A stretch of 34,054 nucleotides of DNA from Vulcanimicrobiota bacterium. GTDB lineage: Bacteria > Vulcanimicrobiota > Xenobia > Xenobiales > JADMJV01. Every line of letters starts with the position of its first letter. Positions within the stretch are counted from its first letter, which is position 1. A program made the translations under genes and the position numbers. Shown here in pieces: positions 24,517 through 34,054 of this stretch. Under the pieces are notes generated by a model. The model saw only the letters and a program-made list of their open reading frames with translations, did not search any database and was not told the origin of the DNA. The DNA is taken from NCBI GenBank assembly GCA_022842865.1, contig JALHOV010000008.1, forward strand, positions 1 through 34,054, given 5' to 3'.

Positions 24517-25725
24517 ATGGAGATGGAGTCCCGCTCACCGCATCTTCAAGCCTCCGACCTTCGCGCCGTGGCCCAATTGGCTACCCAGGCCACCACCAGT
24601 GTGGTGAATCTGGCCGACGGCGTGCACCGGTCGGTTTTGCGTACGCTAGGGCTTCCTGGTTCCCTGACGGGCCTGATCTACCGGGCGGCACGCAGCATAA
24701 CCCTGCTGGTCGGCGAAGGCACGGACCACGTTTTGGGGGCGCTGCAGCCTTTGCTGGAGTCGGCCGGGCGGGCACCAGCCGGTTCCCCTCAGCGGGAGGC
24801 CATTCTGGCCGCTTTGAACGGAGTCATGGGAGACCATCTGGCTGCTGTCGGCAACTCGTTGGCCACTTCCATGTCCCTGCGTTACCAGGGACGTTCGCTG
24901 GACGGGGCCGCGCTGCCGTCTGAACTGAAGGCCAGGGGCAAAGTTTTGCTGCTCATCCACGGCCTGTGTATGAACGATCTGCAGTGGCAAGGACGCCACC
25001 AGGGTCAACCGGCCCATCACGGCCTGGCCCTGGCCTCCTCGCATGGCTACGTCCCGGTTTACGCTCGCTACAACAGCGGTTTGCACATCTCTCAGAACGG
25101 CCGTCTGCTCTCCGAACAGTTAGAGGTGCTGGCAAAGAGCTATGCGGGCGACCTGGAAGAAGTCAGCGTGGTAGCCCACAGCATGGGTGGACTGGTCATC
25201 CGCAGCGCCGTTCATTACGCCCAGCAGAGCGGCATGCAATGGCCGCAGCGTTTGAAGAGTATCGTTTTCCTGGGCACTCCCCATCACGGTGCGCCGTTGG
25301 AGCGGGCCGGAAATTGGTTCCATCAGCTGTTGGGTCGCACCCCTTACACCGCTCCTTTTACCCAGCTCGGCCGCTTGCGCAGCGCCGGCATCACCGACGT
25401 TCGCTACGGAAACCTGGTGGACGAAGACTGGCAGGGTCACGACCGCTTCCATCCCAGGCCGGACGAACGCCAGGCGTTGGCACTCCCGACGGGTGTGGCC
25501 TGCTACTCGATTGCCGGCATGATGCGCTCTCATCGAGGCCTGGGAGACGGTCTGGTGCCGCCCGACAGCGCCCTGGGATTGCATCCTGACCCACAGCGAA
25601 GCCTGAGCTTCCCGGAGGGCACCAAGGTCGTGCTGGAGCGCACCAACCACATGCAATTGCTGACCAGCCCCGAGGTCACTCGCCAGTTACAACTCTGGCT
25701 TACCCCGAGCGGAGGGGGAGCCTGA
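24517..25725 (+). CDS. Lipase/esterase-like alpha/beta hydrolase (PGAP1-like)
   Basis: VLLLIHGLCMNDLQWQ (oxyanion HG), VSVVAHSMGGLVIRSAVHYA (nucleophile elbow HSMGG), IVFLGTPHHGAPLERAGNW, C-terminal TNHMQLL His. Confidence 0.8.
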   Translation: MEMESRSPHLQASDLRAVAQLATQATTSVVNLADGVHRSVLRTLGLPGSLTGLIYRAARSITLLVGEGTDHVLGALQPLLESAGRAPAGSPQREAILAALNGVMGDHLAAVGNSLATSMSLRYQGRSLDGAALPSELKARGKVLLLIHGLCMNDLQWQGRHQGQPAHHGLALASSHGYVPVYARYNSGLHISQNGRLLSEQLEVLAKSYAGDLEEVSVVAHSMGGLVIRSAVHYAQQSGMQWPQRLKSIVFLGTPHHGAPLERAGNWFHQLLGRTPYTAPFTQLGRLRSAGITDVRYGNLVDEDWQGHDRFHPRPDERQALALPTGVACYSIAGMMRSHRGLGDGLVPPDSALGLHPDPQRSLSFPEGTKVVLERTNHMQLLTSPEVTRQLQLWLTPSGGGA

Positions 25726-25814
25726 GCGCCTCTTTGGCTCTCCGGCAAAGTTGGGAAGTTCTCGGGTAGATTCCATCTGAGGTTGCCGTGAGCCAGACCG
25801 CGAAGGCGAATGAA

Positions 25815-28800
25815 CTACTGGAGTGTCAGCGGTTTGACCTTGCCGCGGACCAGGTCGAGCAGATTTTGCTCGCTCAGCAGTTTCTCCACCCAACCGCCCA
25901 GGGGACCCAGAATGCCGCCGCGCAGGGCCTGCATGGGACTGCGCCGGGCGATGCGCAGGGCGTTGTAAGCTTCCAAAGAGCCGCCGGTCATGCGCACGGC
26001 CGCCAGAGTGCGCAATTTCTTGTCGATCGGTGCGTCCAGCTTCTCGCCCAGCGCGCGCTGCCGATTCATGCCCAGCACCCAATGCACCACCGGCAGCGGA
26101 ATTTTGGCGCCGTGCTGAGTCATGGTGCCGAGCATCTTGGTGAAGACATCCATCTGATCGGTGCTGGAGAGAATTTTGGCCAGTTCCTGCCCATCCACCT
26201 GAGCACCGGTGCGCTTTTGCAGTAACCTGGCCGCTTCTTCCGGCTTGTAGCCCTGGCCGATGATGGTCAGCAAATCGATGGCGTATTCGCGGTCGCTGGC
26301 TCCGATAGGCACGGCCTGGCCGAAGTCGAGAATGGTCACGGTGTGGGTGGCCTCGTCGATGAGCACCTGGCCGTCGTGGAAATCCGGGTTGGCGTGCAGG
26401 TCTTTGGGAGTGGGATTCTTTTCGGTTTCGATGCCCAACAGAGCGTCCGTCTCGACCTGAGCCATGGCCTGCATCGCCGACTTGTAGACCTCGGGCTTGT
26501 CGCCCAGCACACGCCGGGCGGTGCGTCCTTTGGCTTCCTCCATGACGATGGCCTGGCCGTCCAGGCTGTGGGCTTTGACGGTTTTGATGGTCCAATCGCC
26601 GACTTTGCGCTCGTAGAAGTTCTCCACCGACTGCTGCATCTTGAAGGCCGCGTCGCGGTTGAATTCCAGCGAGACCGAGTCGCGGATGACTTCCGTCAAA
26701 CCGCGCAGAAAGCCGTATTTTTCCTGATTCTCGGGTTCCTTGGTGAAGAGATCGAGAAATTGGCCCATGCGCCAGAAATCGTATTCCGAGCAGGTCTCCA
26801 CCTGTTCGCGAGGCAACGACACGACCCTGGTTTCCTTGCTGGTGTGGTCTTTGAAGCGGACGGCTACATTGACCGAACCACTGCCGATGACGTCCTGAAC
26901 TTCCCAATCCTTGGGCCATTTGTCGCCGTAGTGGTGCTGCACCAACTTGACGGCCTGATAGTAGTTGAGCGGCATGGCCGAATCCTGCGAGGATTCAAAG
27001 TGCTCCCGGAATTCGGCGAAGTCGGAGGTGAAGGCCAGGTATTGCTTGAGCTTGATGCCGGGCACACCGTAGGCGTCAAACAGGCTGTTGAGCACTTCAC
27101 CCTCAGAGAGCGCCTGGCCGCCCTTGCCTTTTTGGGACAGCAGATAGCCGACCGCCAGGGCGTCCTGACTGCCATGGGCGTCGAGCAGCACCGTTGCCAG
27201 GCTGGTGGCCAGCTCTTTGTTGGCGGGCCGCACCGGTTCAGTGAAATGGTTGAGCAGCATTTTGCGGCCGTCCGGGTCGCGCAGCAGGCCGGTCGGTCCG
27301 GCCAGGAAACTGGTAGCCACGGCCGTGCGCACGCCCGGGTCGGCGTCGGCCAGCGTGCGCCGCGTTTCCTCGATCAAATCGCTGAGCTTGATGCTGGAAA
27401 TGCCCGTGTTTTTGGAGGCCAGCTTGTCCATTTCTTCGAGAAATGCAGGGGCGTCGGGCACACGGCCCATGAGGAATTCGATCATCTGCAGTTGCTCTTG
27501 GGGTGCACGGGTACGGGTGGCCGCCACCATGGCCGAGAGCCCGCGAATCTCTTTGTCGACGCCTTTGGCCTGCTGACTGATAGAACGCTCGTCGTTCGGG
27601 AAAACTACGTCCATCTGGTGAGGCTGCAGGTGAGCCCGTTCCGCGATCTTTTCGTGCAGAGCCCGGCGCAGAGCCGGCTTGTCCTCGATTTTGAACTCTT
27701 TCTCGAGGGCGACCAACTCTTTGCGCAGGGAGGCCGCGTCGTATTTGACCCCGGGCTCGCCCGGGGTGATCAAGCGGGCCATCAATTCGGCCGTCTGGTC
27801 GGTCTTTAGAATCGACTGAACCTTGTCCTCGGTCAGCCATGTTCGGACTTTATCCGGCTTTTGCTCGGAAAGTGCCGGATAAAGATGGTCGGCCAAGCGT
27901 TCGCGCACCTCGGCTCGCCCCTCCAGAAAACGGTAGCTGCCCTGCATCACGCCATTGAACTGGCTGAACCAGGAATCCAGGTCTTTGTGCTGGCCTTGTT
28001 GGGCGATAAAGGCATCCAGCAAAAAGAGTCGCGTGCCGGCGTCAATCTCGTTCTTGGTGACTTTCAGGGTGTCCAACCAGCGGTCAAGCGTAGCACCGTC
28101 CAGCTGCGCGGCGACTTTGGGACTGAGTGTTCGTTGGAAACCAAGGGTGGAAAGCTGGGGCGTCGGGCAGTGTTTCGGGCCACCAAAGGAGCCACCTAAG
28201 TTGGCGCTCATCATACCTACACTGCCCGGAGGAGGTGGAGGAGGGGGAGTGATGCCGAGGCCCCTTTTGCTGACTTCGCCCCGGATGGTCTTGAGTAGCT
28301 GGCCGGGATTTTGTTCACCCAGGTAACGGTAAAGGGAAGCCAGGCCGGGCACACCGGTGGGTTGGCCCAATCCGCCGGTGTCAATGTTTGTCATCATGTA
28401 TTGAGCCACCTTGGCTTTGTGGGCGACCGAAGTCTGCTCGGAATCGAGCAACTCTCCGAGCATTTGTCCAAAGACCGGATGCTGCTTGAACGAGAAATGC
28501 TCGGGCGAGGGCAAATCCACAAATTTTTGTTTGAGTTGGTCGGTCTGTTCCTGGCTAAGAGGGCTGAAGACCGCACTCCGAAAGAGTTTCTGCGCGCTGT
28601 CCTGAGTCAGGAATGCCCCTTGGAGCAGGGCGCCCTGCTGCTTCTCAATGGCGACGTCCACCGGCTTCATGGCCTGGTGAATCTGTTGGCTGAAGGGTCC
28701 GGGCTCGGCCTTCTCGAGAGCTGCGTAGATGGTGTTTTGCACCTGGTATTCGTTCCATTTTCCCGAATCGGCATGGATGCTGATATATTGGGTCAGATTG

Positions 28801-31001
28801 CGGCGGTGAACGTCATCGAGCTTGCCCTGACCGGCCGGAACGTCTTTTGGCCAATTGTCGCCGTCGTAGTTGCGGCCCTTCGGGTTGGCGCCGGCCAGAA
28901 TTGTCAAGCCGGTGGCGACTCCTTTCAAAGCTCCACTGGTGAGGGTGCAATACTTGTTGTTGCTGGTCGCCAACATTTGAGGAGCGGCGTCAACCAGAGT
29001 TTTCCACTCAGCATTGCTGTGGTAGAGATCGATTTCCTGAAATCCGGGTGAGAACAGCACCTTCAGTGCAAATTGAGAATCAACCCGGCCATCGGGCGCT
29101 CCCTGAGCCATGTTCTCCAGGAACTTGTCGGCTTTCCAGCCTTGCTCGGTCTGGCGCTGGAAGAAGGTTGTCACCTGTTGGCTCACTTTACTCAGGTCGG
29201 GAGCGCCGTCTTTGTCGTAGCCCTTTTCGCTCAGCGCATGGAGTAAAAGCAGTGCGCTGTCGCCTTTCTTTTGCGCAGTTCCGGGCGCCCCTTCGATGGC
29301 TTCCAGGGCTTGCTGGTAGAGGGCTCCGGCCGTCTTGGGCTCCCACGGGGCATAGTAGAGGTCTTTGTGGCCCTGACTGTCCGGGGGCTTGAGATAGCGG
29401 TCGCTATAGCTGGCTTTGGGTTCGCTATTCATGAAGTCCAAGCCAAGCTGCCGGGTGGCCGAAGCCAGTTTTTTGTCTGGATCGAAGTCCAGGCTGGCTT
29501 CGGCCTCCAGCTTCATCCAATCGGGCAGGGGGCGCACCACCTCGGTGGGCTGCGCTTCGGTATCGCTGCGCCGCATTTGCTCGAGCTTGATCTGACCGAG
29601 GGCCACGCGCACACCTTCGTGGTGATGGGAGGAAGCGCCGTGCGACAGGCCCCCCATCAAAGTGCCGATATCCTGGGCTTCGTGACCTTCGTGGAGGCGA
29701 TTGAGCAAGCGCAGGCCCTGGGCCGGGTCATAGCCGGCTTTGAGCATCATGCGGAAACCTTCGTGATCGGCCACCGCCTCGTGGGATTGACTGGAAAGCC
29801 AGGATCGGCCCACAGGCTCCACGTGGCCTTCCAGCAGATGGGCCAGTTCATGGCCCAGCAAGAAGGCCAGTTCGTCTTCGGTTTCCAGCTTGCGCAGGGC
29901 TCCGGCGGTAATTCCCAGTTCGTAAATCGGGCCGCCTTTGCTTTCCGGGTCAAGCTGAGGGCGCAGGGTGGCGATGCTGGCGTTGCGCTTGGCGCGCTCC
30001 GGGGTGACCTTGCCGGAGCCCTCCCAGTCATCGCTGTTACGGCCCGCAAAAGCGTTGAGAGCGTCGCCCGAAAAGAGGTTGACGTGCAGCTTGATGCCCT
30101 TGGCGCGCAGGGCGTCGCCAGCCATCTTCTCTATCATGTCTTCGATTTTGCTCTGAACCCGCTTCACCTCCGGCGGAATTTCGCCCACGGGCGGCGTCAT
30201 GACCCGGCCCAGCGAAGCGGCGTGCCGGTTGTTCCAAAGTTCCAGGGCTTCGGCCTGGGGAAGCAAGGGGGGAGCCGGTATGCGCGGACCGCCCTGGCCA
30301 CCCATGCTGAGCAGGCCGATGCTGCCGAACATGTCGCCCCGGGTGGCGTTTCGCGCTATTTCTTCTTGATTGCGCCGATCGACTTCTTTGTTGTGTTCTG
30401 CGACTCTGGTGTTGTAGTCGCTCCAACTGCCCTGAAAGCGTCCGACTTTGGCCGGCTCTCCCCACAGGTCCCCCAAAAGCATTTTGGTGTGAAGACTGCC
30501 GGACTCTCTGGTGTGGGTGGGCGGTTTGCCGCCCCAGATGTCGTCTAGTTGGGGCTTCTTGTGCTCGACTTTGTCGCCGGGCTTTTTTTCGATTTTGCTC
30601 CACTCGAAGTCCCAGAGAAGGTCCTGGGAGGTTTGTGATTTAGGATTCTTGGGCGGCGCGGGCTCCGCCGGAACCTGATGGCCGGCCTCGTGAGGGTCGA
30701 GCACGATGGGGGTTTTGATGTCCCACCTGGCCAGCAGTTCGTCCAAGGCGTTGGGGATTTTCTTTTCCAGCGGTTGGTCGGGAAGGGGTAGGGGCTCTGG
30801 CTGGGTGGCCGGGGCCTGTTTGGCTTCCAACGGCCTGGGTGGGACAGATTTAAAGACGTTTTCCGGATTGTAGCGGGGCAGGCTGGCGTAGCCGTCCTGC
30901 GGATCAACCGCCTTCTCGGTGCGTGGAAGGGGCGCCCGGCGTGCGGGAGTGGTGTTGAAATCCCCGACTGGGCCGAGATTTCCTGGAATCGGACTGGCCA
31001 T
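25815..31001 (-). CDS. 1728-aa multidomain protein: M48-like zinc metalloprotease region (HELAH) plus C-terminal ABC1/UbiB-kinase-like region
   Basis: LAFLLGHELAHLLEGHVEPVGRSWLSSQSHEAVADHEGFRMMLKAGYDP (HExxH at 29838-29852, downstream EAVADHEG). C-terminal VIGSGSVNVAVRF ... PTPKDLHANPDFHDGQVLIDEATHTVTILDFGQAVP. Internal Pro-rich tract TPPPPPPPGS. Confidence 0.72.
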   Translation of the reverse strand: MASPIPGNLGPVGDFNTTPARRAPLPRTEKAVDPQDGYASLPRYNPENVFKSVPPRPLEAKQAPATQPEPLPLPDQPLEKKIPNALDELLARWDIKTPIVLDPHEAGHQVPAEPAPPKNPKSQTSQDLLWDFEWSKIEKKPGDKVEHKKPQLDDIWGGKPPTHTRESGSLHTKMLLGDLWGEPAKVGRFQGSWSDYNTRVAEHNKEVDRRNQEEIARNATRGDMFGSIGLLSMGGQGGPRIPAPPLLPQAEALELWNNRHAASLGRVMTPPVGEIPPEVKRVQSKIEDMIEKMAGDALRAKGIKLHVNLFSGDALNAFAGRNSDDWEGSGKVTPERAKRNASIATLRPQLDPESKGGPIYELGITAGALRKLETEDELAFLLGHELAHLLEGHVEPVGRSWLSSQSHEAVADHEGFRMMLKAGYDPAQGLRLLNRLHEGHEAQDIGTLMGGLSHGASSHHHEGVRVALGQIKLEQMRRSDTEAQPTEVVRPLPDWMKLEAEASLDFDPDKKLASATRQLGLDFMNSEPKASYSDRYLKPPDSQGHKDLYYAPWEPKTAGALYQQALEAIEGAPGTAQKKGDSALLLLHALSEKGYDKDGAPDLSKVSQQVTTFFQRQTEQGWKADKFLENMAQGAPDGRVDSQFALKVLFSPGFQEIDLYHSNAEWKTLVDAAPQMLATSNNKYCTLTSGALKGVATGLTILAGANPKGRNYDGDNWPKDVPAGQGKLDDVHRRNLTQYISIHADSGKWNEYQVQNTIYAALEKAEPGPFSQQIHQAMKPVDVAIEKQQGALLQGAFLTQDSAQKLFRSAVFSPLSQEQTDQLKQKFVDLPSPEHFSFKQHPVFGQMLGELLDSEQTSVAHKAKVAQYMMTNIDTGGLGQPTGVPGLASLYRYLGEQNPGQLLKTIRGEVSKRGLGITPPPPPPPGSVGMMSANLGGSFGGPKHCPTPQLSTLGFQRTLSPKVAAQLDGATLDRWLDTLKVTKNEIDAGTRLFLLDAFIAQQGQHKDLDSWFSQFNGVMQGSYRFLEGRAEVRERLADHLYPALSEQKPDKVRTWLTEDKVQSILKTDQTAELMARLITPGEPGVKYDAASLRKELVALEKEFKIEDKPALRRALHEKIAERAHLQPHQMDVVFPNDERSISQQAKGVDKEIRGLSAMVAATRTRAPQEQLQMIEFLMGRVPDAPAFLEEMDKLASKNTGISSIKLSDLIEETRRTLADADPGVRTAVATSFLAGPTGLLRDPDGRKMLLNHFTEPVRPANKELATSLATVLLDAHGSQDALAVGYLLSQKGKGGQALSEGEVLNSLFDAYGVPGIKLKQYLAFTSDFAEFREHFESSQDSAMPLNYYQAVKLVQHHYGDKWPKDWEVQDVIGSGSVNVAVRFKDHTSKETRVVSLPREQVETCSEYDFWRMGQFLDLFTKEPENQEKYGFLRGLTEVIRDSVSLEFNRDAAFKMQQSVENFYERKVGDWTIKTVKAHSLDGQAIVMEEAKGRTARRVLGDKPEVYKSAMQAMAQVETDALLGIETEKNPTPKDLHANPDFHDGQVLIDEATHTVTILDFGQAVPIGASDREYAIDLLTIIGQGYKPEEAARLLQKRTGAQVDGQELAKILSSTDQMDVFTKMLGTMTQHGAKIPLPVVHWVLGMNRQRALGEKLDAPIDKKLRTLAAVRMTGGSLEAYNALRIARRSPMQALRGGILGPLGGWVEKLLSEQNLLDLVRGKVKPLTLQ

Positions 31002-31110
31002 GCTCTGCGATACTATGCGCTGGACAGGGCAGCGTCAACACAAGTTGTTTACACTTTGTCAACAGAATTGTTTCATCTGGCAAGTTGGTCCAGTCCTCGT
31101 CGTTGCGACC

Positions 31111-32076
31111 TTATCCGAACTCATCGTGGGCCAGTTCTTTTACCACGCCCACGCCAGCCAGGTTGCCGGCCGCCGCAGCCACCGCCAGGCTCTGGATGGG
31201 TGTGGTCATGTCTCCGGCAGCGAACACCCCTGGCACGCTGGTGGCTCCAAAGCTCGAAACTTCCACCAGACCTGCGCTGTCCAGCGCGCACCCAAGCTGC
31301 TCCGCCAGGGGCGAGCGCTGGGTCTGCGCAGGACGATAGAGCACCGCTCTGCGGGCCAAACGAGTGCCGTCCTGGAAAATCAGTCCACCTTCTTGAAACT
31401 CAGTAATGGGCTGCGTCATCACGGGCACACCCAGGCGGTTAAAATCGGCCAGGATTTCCGCCGGGGGAGTGTACGACCCGTGGGTACAGGCGACCAGATC
31501 GCGGGTCCAGTTGAGGCACATTTTCGCGACCGGCACCATGGCTGCCTGGTGAACCACCACGGCCCAGGGCTGGTCTCGCACTTCCCAACCGTGGCAAAAA
31601 GGGCAGGCAAAGACGTTCTTTCCCCAACAACGCTGCAGTCCGCTGGGCGAGCTGAGCGCATCCGCAACGCCGGTGGCCAGCATCAGCTTACGCGTCTTGA
31701 CCGAGGAACCGTCCGAGAGCCGCAAGCGAAAACCGCCGGCCTCCGACCTTTCCGCGGCCTCGACCTCCCGTCGCGCCAGGCGAACTGTCGTATACGGGGT
31801 CAACTGCGAACGTCCAATATTGAGGAGTTCGGACGGGGAGGTGCCATCCCGCGTAAACAGATTGTGCGCATGCGCGACCGCCGCGTTGCGTGGTGGCCCG
31901 CCTACGCACACCAGCACGCTGCGGCGAGCACGTCCCAGCGATAGGGCCGCACTCAGCCCCGCCGTACCCCCACCGACTACGACGCAATCGTACTCGGCTA
32001 AGAAGGGTCCGATGGCGACCACGCTGGGTGCCAGGGCTGCAGCCACTACACACGTCAAAAACTGTCTTCTTTCCAC
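31111..32076 (-). CDS. Thioredoxin reductase-like FAD-dependent oxidoreductase with a Tat-like signal
   Basis: YDCVVVGGGTAGLSAALSLGRARRSVLV (Rossmann GxGxxG-like), redox motif ACPFCHGWEVRD, VPGVFAAGDMTTPIQSLAVAAAAG. N-terminus MERRQFLTCVVAAALAPSVVAIGPFLA. Confidence 0.82.
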   Translation of the reverse strand: MERRQFLTCVVAAALAPSVVAIGPFLAEYDCVVVGGGTAGLSAALSLGRARRSVLVCVGGPPRNAAVAHAHNLFTRDGTSPSELLNIGRSQLTPYTTVRLARREVEAAERSEAGGFRLRLSDGSSVKTRKLMLATGVADALSSPSGLQRCWGKNVFACPFCHGWEVRDQPWAVVVHQAAMVPVAKMCLNWTRDLVACTHGSYTPPAEILADFNRLGVPVMTQPITEFQEGGLIFQDGTRLARRAVLYRPAQTQRSPLAEQLGCALDSAGLVEVSSFGATSVPGVFAAGDMTTPIQSLAVAAAAGNLAGVGVVKELAHDEFG

Positions 32077-34054
32077 TTAAGCCTCCGTCGACTGGACTGC
32101 CAACTGCTCGGCCACGACTGCGCGTAGCTCGGCGATGGAGTAAGGTTTTTGCAGCACCACGTTGGAAACGTTGTCCAGGAAGGCGCGACCCGCAGGGGTA
32201 AATGCCCCGCCCGTCATAAAGACAAAACGTCCGCTCTGTTCGGGTGCTTCCTGCTGCACGATTTCAAAGAGCTGAATTCCAGACAGCTTCGGCATCATCA
32301 AGTCGCAGAGAATAAGATCGTACGGTTCACAATGGCGCAGTCTCTCTAAAGCCTCAGCGCCGTCGGAGCATACATCCACAAGATGTTGGCGTCCTAGCGC
32401 CAGCTTCACGCACTGACAGATGCTTTCTTCGTCATCCACGACCAGCACCCGCCTGCCCACAGCGGCCGCTGCTGTGCTCCTGGGTGGGCCACTGATGGGT
32501 GCGGGGGTGGGACTCTGGGCGGGCAATCGAACTGTGAAGGTGGCGCCAAGTCCAGGTTCGGAGCTAACCGAAAGGGTGCCGCCCAGGTCGGCCACGATGC
32601 GGTGGCTCAGGGAGAGTCCCAGGCCGCTGCCCTCGCCAACGCTCTTGGTGGAGAAAAAGGGAGTGAACATTTGAGCCATTACTTCGGGCGAGATGCCTTG
32701 ACCGGTGTCTTGGACGCTGAAACTGGCCCAGTCCCCCTCCTGGAACGTGCGGATGACGATGCGATGCAACCCTGACTGTCCTTCCGGGATGGCCTGAGCA
32801 GCGTTCATCAGCAGGTTGAGAATCACTTGCCCCAGCCGCGATTCGACAGCCAGAACCGGACGCAGATCGGGTGCATAGTCTTTGACCAGCGTCGCGCGGT
32901 GACGGATGTCGTTCCAGGCCATGCGCAGCGTGGAGTCCATTAGGCTATGCAGATCGGTCGGCAGCAATTCGGTGGCCTCGGCACGCGAGAAGATCTTCAG
33001 GTCGTGCACAATGTCTCGCACCCGGTCTGCACCCCCCAGAGCCTCCCCCAGCATGTCCAAGGCTGCCGTGAGTTCACCGCTGGGGGGGAGATTGCCCAGT
33101 TGCTGGACCGCCAACTCAAGGTTCATCCTGACCGCCGCCAGGGGATTGTTGATTTCGTGCCCGACCCCTGCGGCCAGTGTGCCTAATGATGCCATCCGAT
33201 CGGAAATCATCAACTGGCTTTCCAGTTTTTTTCGCTCGGTTACGTTGCGAAAGGTCACCAACATGGCCTCGCTGCCCTCGAAGTCAGCCAGCTTCGCCCG
33301 GGACACTTCCATGGTTACGGACTCGCCGTCTTGCCGCAAGAACTGCATCTCGGTGAACTGGGACGCGCTTTCGTCGGGAGCATCGTGCAGCCACTCGTGG
33401 CGGTTGCCGTTGGTAGAGTGTAGCAATTTTGCGATGGGAATCGACTGCAGTTCGTCCCGTTCTCCATAACCCAAAGCATCGAGCAGGGCCGGGTTGACGT
33501 AGACCCAATGCCCTCCTCGATGCACACCCACTCCGTCCCGGCTGGCCTCGATCACCCGGCGGAAATCTTGCTGTGCCCGCTTGTAATCCGTAATGTCCCG
33601 ACACACAGACACGGCGCCCAAAACTTCGCCCTGGGCACCCCGTAAGGGCCGGGAATTAATGCTTAACCAAACTCCCTGGGCCCGGCCACCCCGAGCCAGA
33701 AAATACTCTTCCCCATCTACGCGTTCTCCGCCCAGGGCGCGCACCATGGGCACCTGGTCGGCTGGCACCGGGCGCAGCACTCCCGTAGGGTCGGGGCGGT
33801 GTGTGCTGTAGTGCTCGCTCCATTGGTGAGGCGACAAGTCTGGGCGACTACCCAGCAGCGCTTGAGCTTGCGGGTTGAAGAAGCGAAACTTGCCTGTGTC
33901 GTCAGCCACCAGCACGCCTTCGGCCATCTGTTCCAGAATGGCGTTGAGGAAGCCCGAATGCTGCAGGCCCCGGAGGGGTCCGGGGTTTGAGTTCAGCCAC
34001 TGGCTGACGCGCTCGGCCACACGCGCGGCAAACTGTGCTGGTGCTACGTCGTCC
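32077..34054 (-). CDS. Hybrid sensor histidine kinase: PAS-PAS-HisKA-HATPase-REC (start possibly beyond the window)
   Basis: PAS (GVLVADDTGKFRFFNPQAQALLG), H-box MASLGTLAAGVGHEINNPLAAV, ATPase VLNLLMNAAQAIP / DTGQGISPEV / GLGLSLSHRI, REC RVLVVDDEES...YDLILCDLMMPKLSG...VLQKPYS. ORF track start GTG 34020, but the frame stays open to the edge (DDVAPAQFAAR). Confidence 0.88.
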   Translation of the reverse strand, partial: DDVAPAQFAARVAERVSQWLNSNPGPLRGLQHSGFLNAILEQMAEGVLVADDTGKFRFFNPQAQALLGSRPDLSPHQWSEHYSTHRPDPTGVLRPVPADQVPMVRALGGERVDGEEYFLARGGRAQGVWLSINSRPLRGAQGEVLGAVSVCRDITDYKRAQQDFRRVIEASRDGVGVHRGGHWVYVNPALLDALGYGERDELQSIPIAKLLHSTNGNRHEWLHDAPDESASQFTEMQFLRQDGESVTMEVSRAKLADFEGSEAMLVTFRNVTERKKLESQLMISDRMASLGTLAAGVGHEINNPLAAVRMNLELAVQQLGNLPPSGELTAALDMLGEALGGADRVRDIVHDLKIFSRAEATELLPTDLHSLMDSTLRMAWNDIRHRATLVKDYAPDLRPVLAVESRLGQVILNLLMNAAQAIPEGQSGLHRIVIRTFQEGDWASFSVQDTGQGISPEVMAQMFTPFFSTKSVGEGSGLGLSLSHRIVADLGGTLSVSSEPGLGATFTVRLPAQSPTPAPISGPPRSTAAAAVGRRVLVVDDEESICQCVKLALGRQHLVDVCSDGAEALERLRHCEPYDLILCDLMMPKLSGIQLFEIVQQEAPEQSGRFVFMTGGAFTPAGRAFLDNVSNVVLQKPYSIAELRAVVAEQLAVQSTEA

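Noticed and set aside
24517-25725. Lipase-like hydrolase as a member of the RiPP operon
   Set aside because: It lies beyond a strong terminator and resembles widely distributed PGAP1-like hydrolases; a role in the pathway cannot be supported from sequence alone.
25687-30548. Long ORFs 26343-27809 (+), 29271-30548 (+) and 25687-26919 (-) overlapping the 1728-aa gene
   Set aside because: Alternative frames of the long minus-strand gene, which alone shows the HExxH and DFG-type motifs.

Overview
The window holds a complete-looking proteusin (NHLP/nitrile-hydratase-like leader) RiPP cluster of the polytheonamide/aeronamide type. On the + strand (about 8961-24402), ten consecutive overlap-coupled maturation genes end in a single precursor gene. 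The maturation genes encode four B12-binding radical SAM proteins (RiPP maturation rSAM protein 1 type, C-x7-C-x2-C), three PoyD-like radical SAM epimerases (C-x3-C-x2-C), an FkbM-type methyltransferase, a TPR-linked class I methyltransferase and a MetX-fold alpha/beta hydrolase with a Cys nucleophile. The precursor (23884-24402) has a 46-aa predicted core built from a near-perfect hexad repeat: NVN-DAV / NVN-EGA / NVN-VGG / NVN-AGV / NVN-AGV / DIN-AAA / VAFVAT. All Asn sit on one parity, which fits an alternating D/L beta-helix with two side-chain Asn ladders. A rho-independent terminator follows. The divergent minus-strand genes (1405-8883) encode the matching export system: C39-peptidase NHLM ABC transporter, second NHLM ABC transporter, HlyD-type adaptor and TolC-type channel. 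Flanking genes: a truncated membrane-fusion lipoprotein, a PH-like protein, an FG-GAP-like secreted protein, a lipase-like hydrolase, a 1728-aa protein joining an M48-like HExxH protease region to an ABC1-kinase-like region, a Tat-signal thioredoxin-reductase-like flavoprotein and a hybrid PAS histidine kinase. All assignments come from reading the sequence and remembered family motifs; no database search was run.
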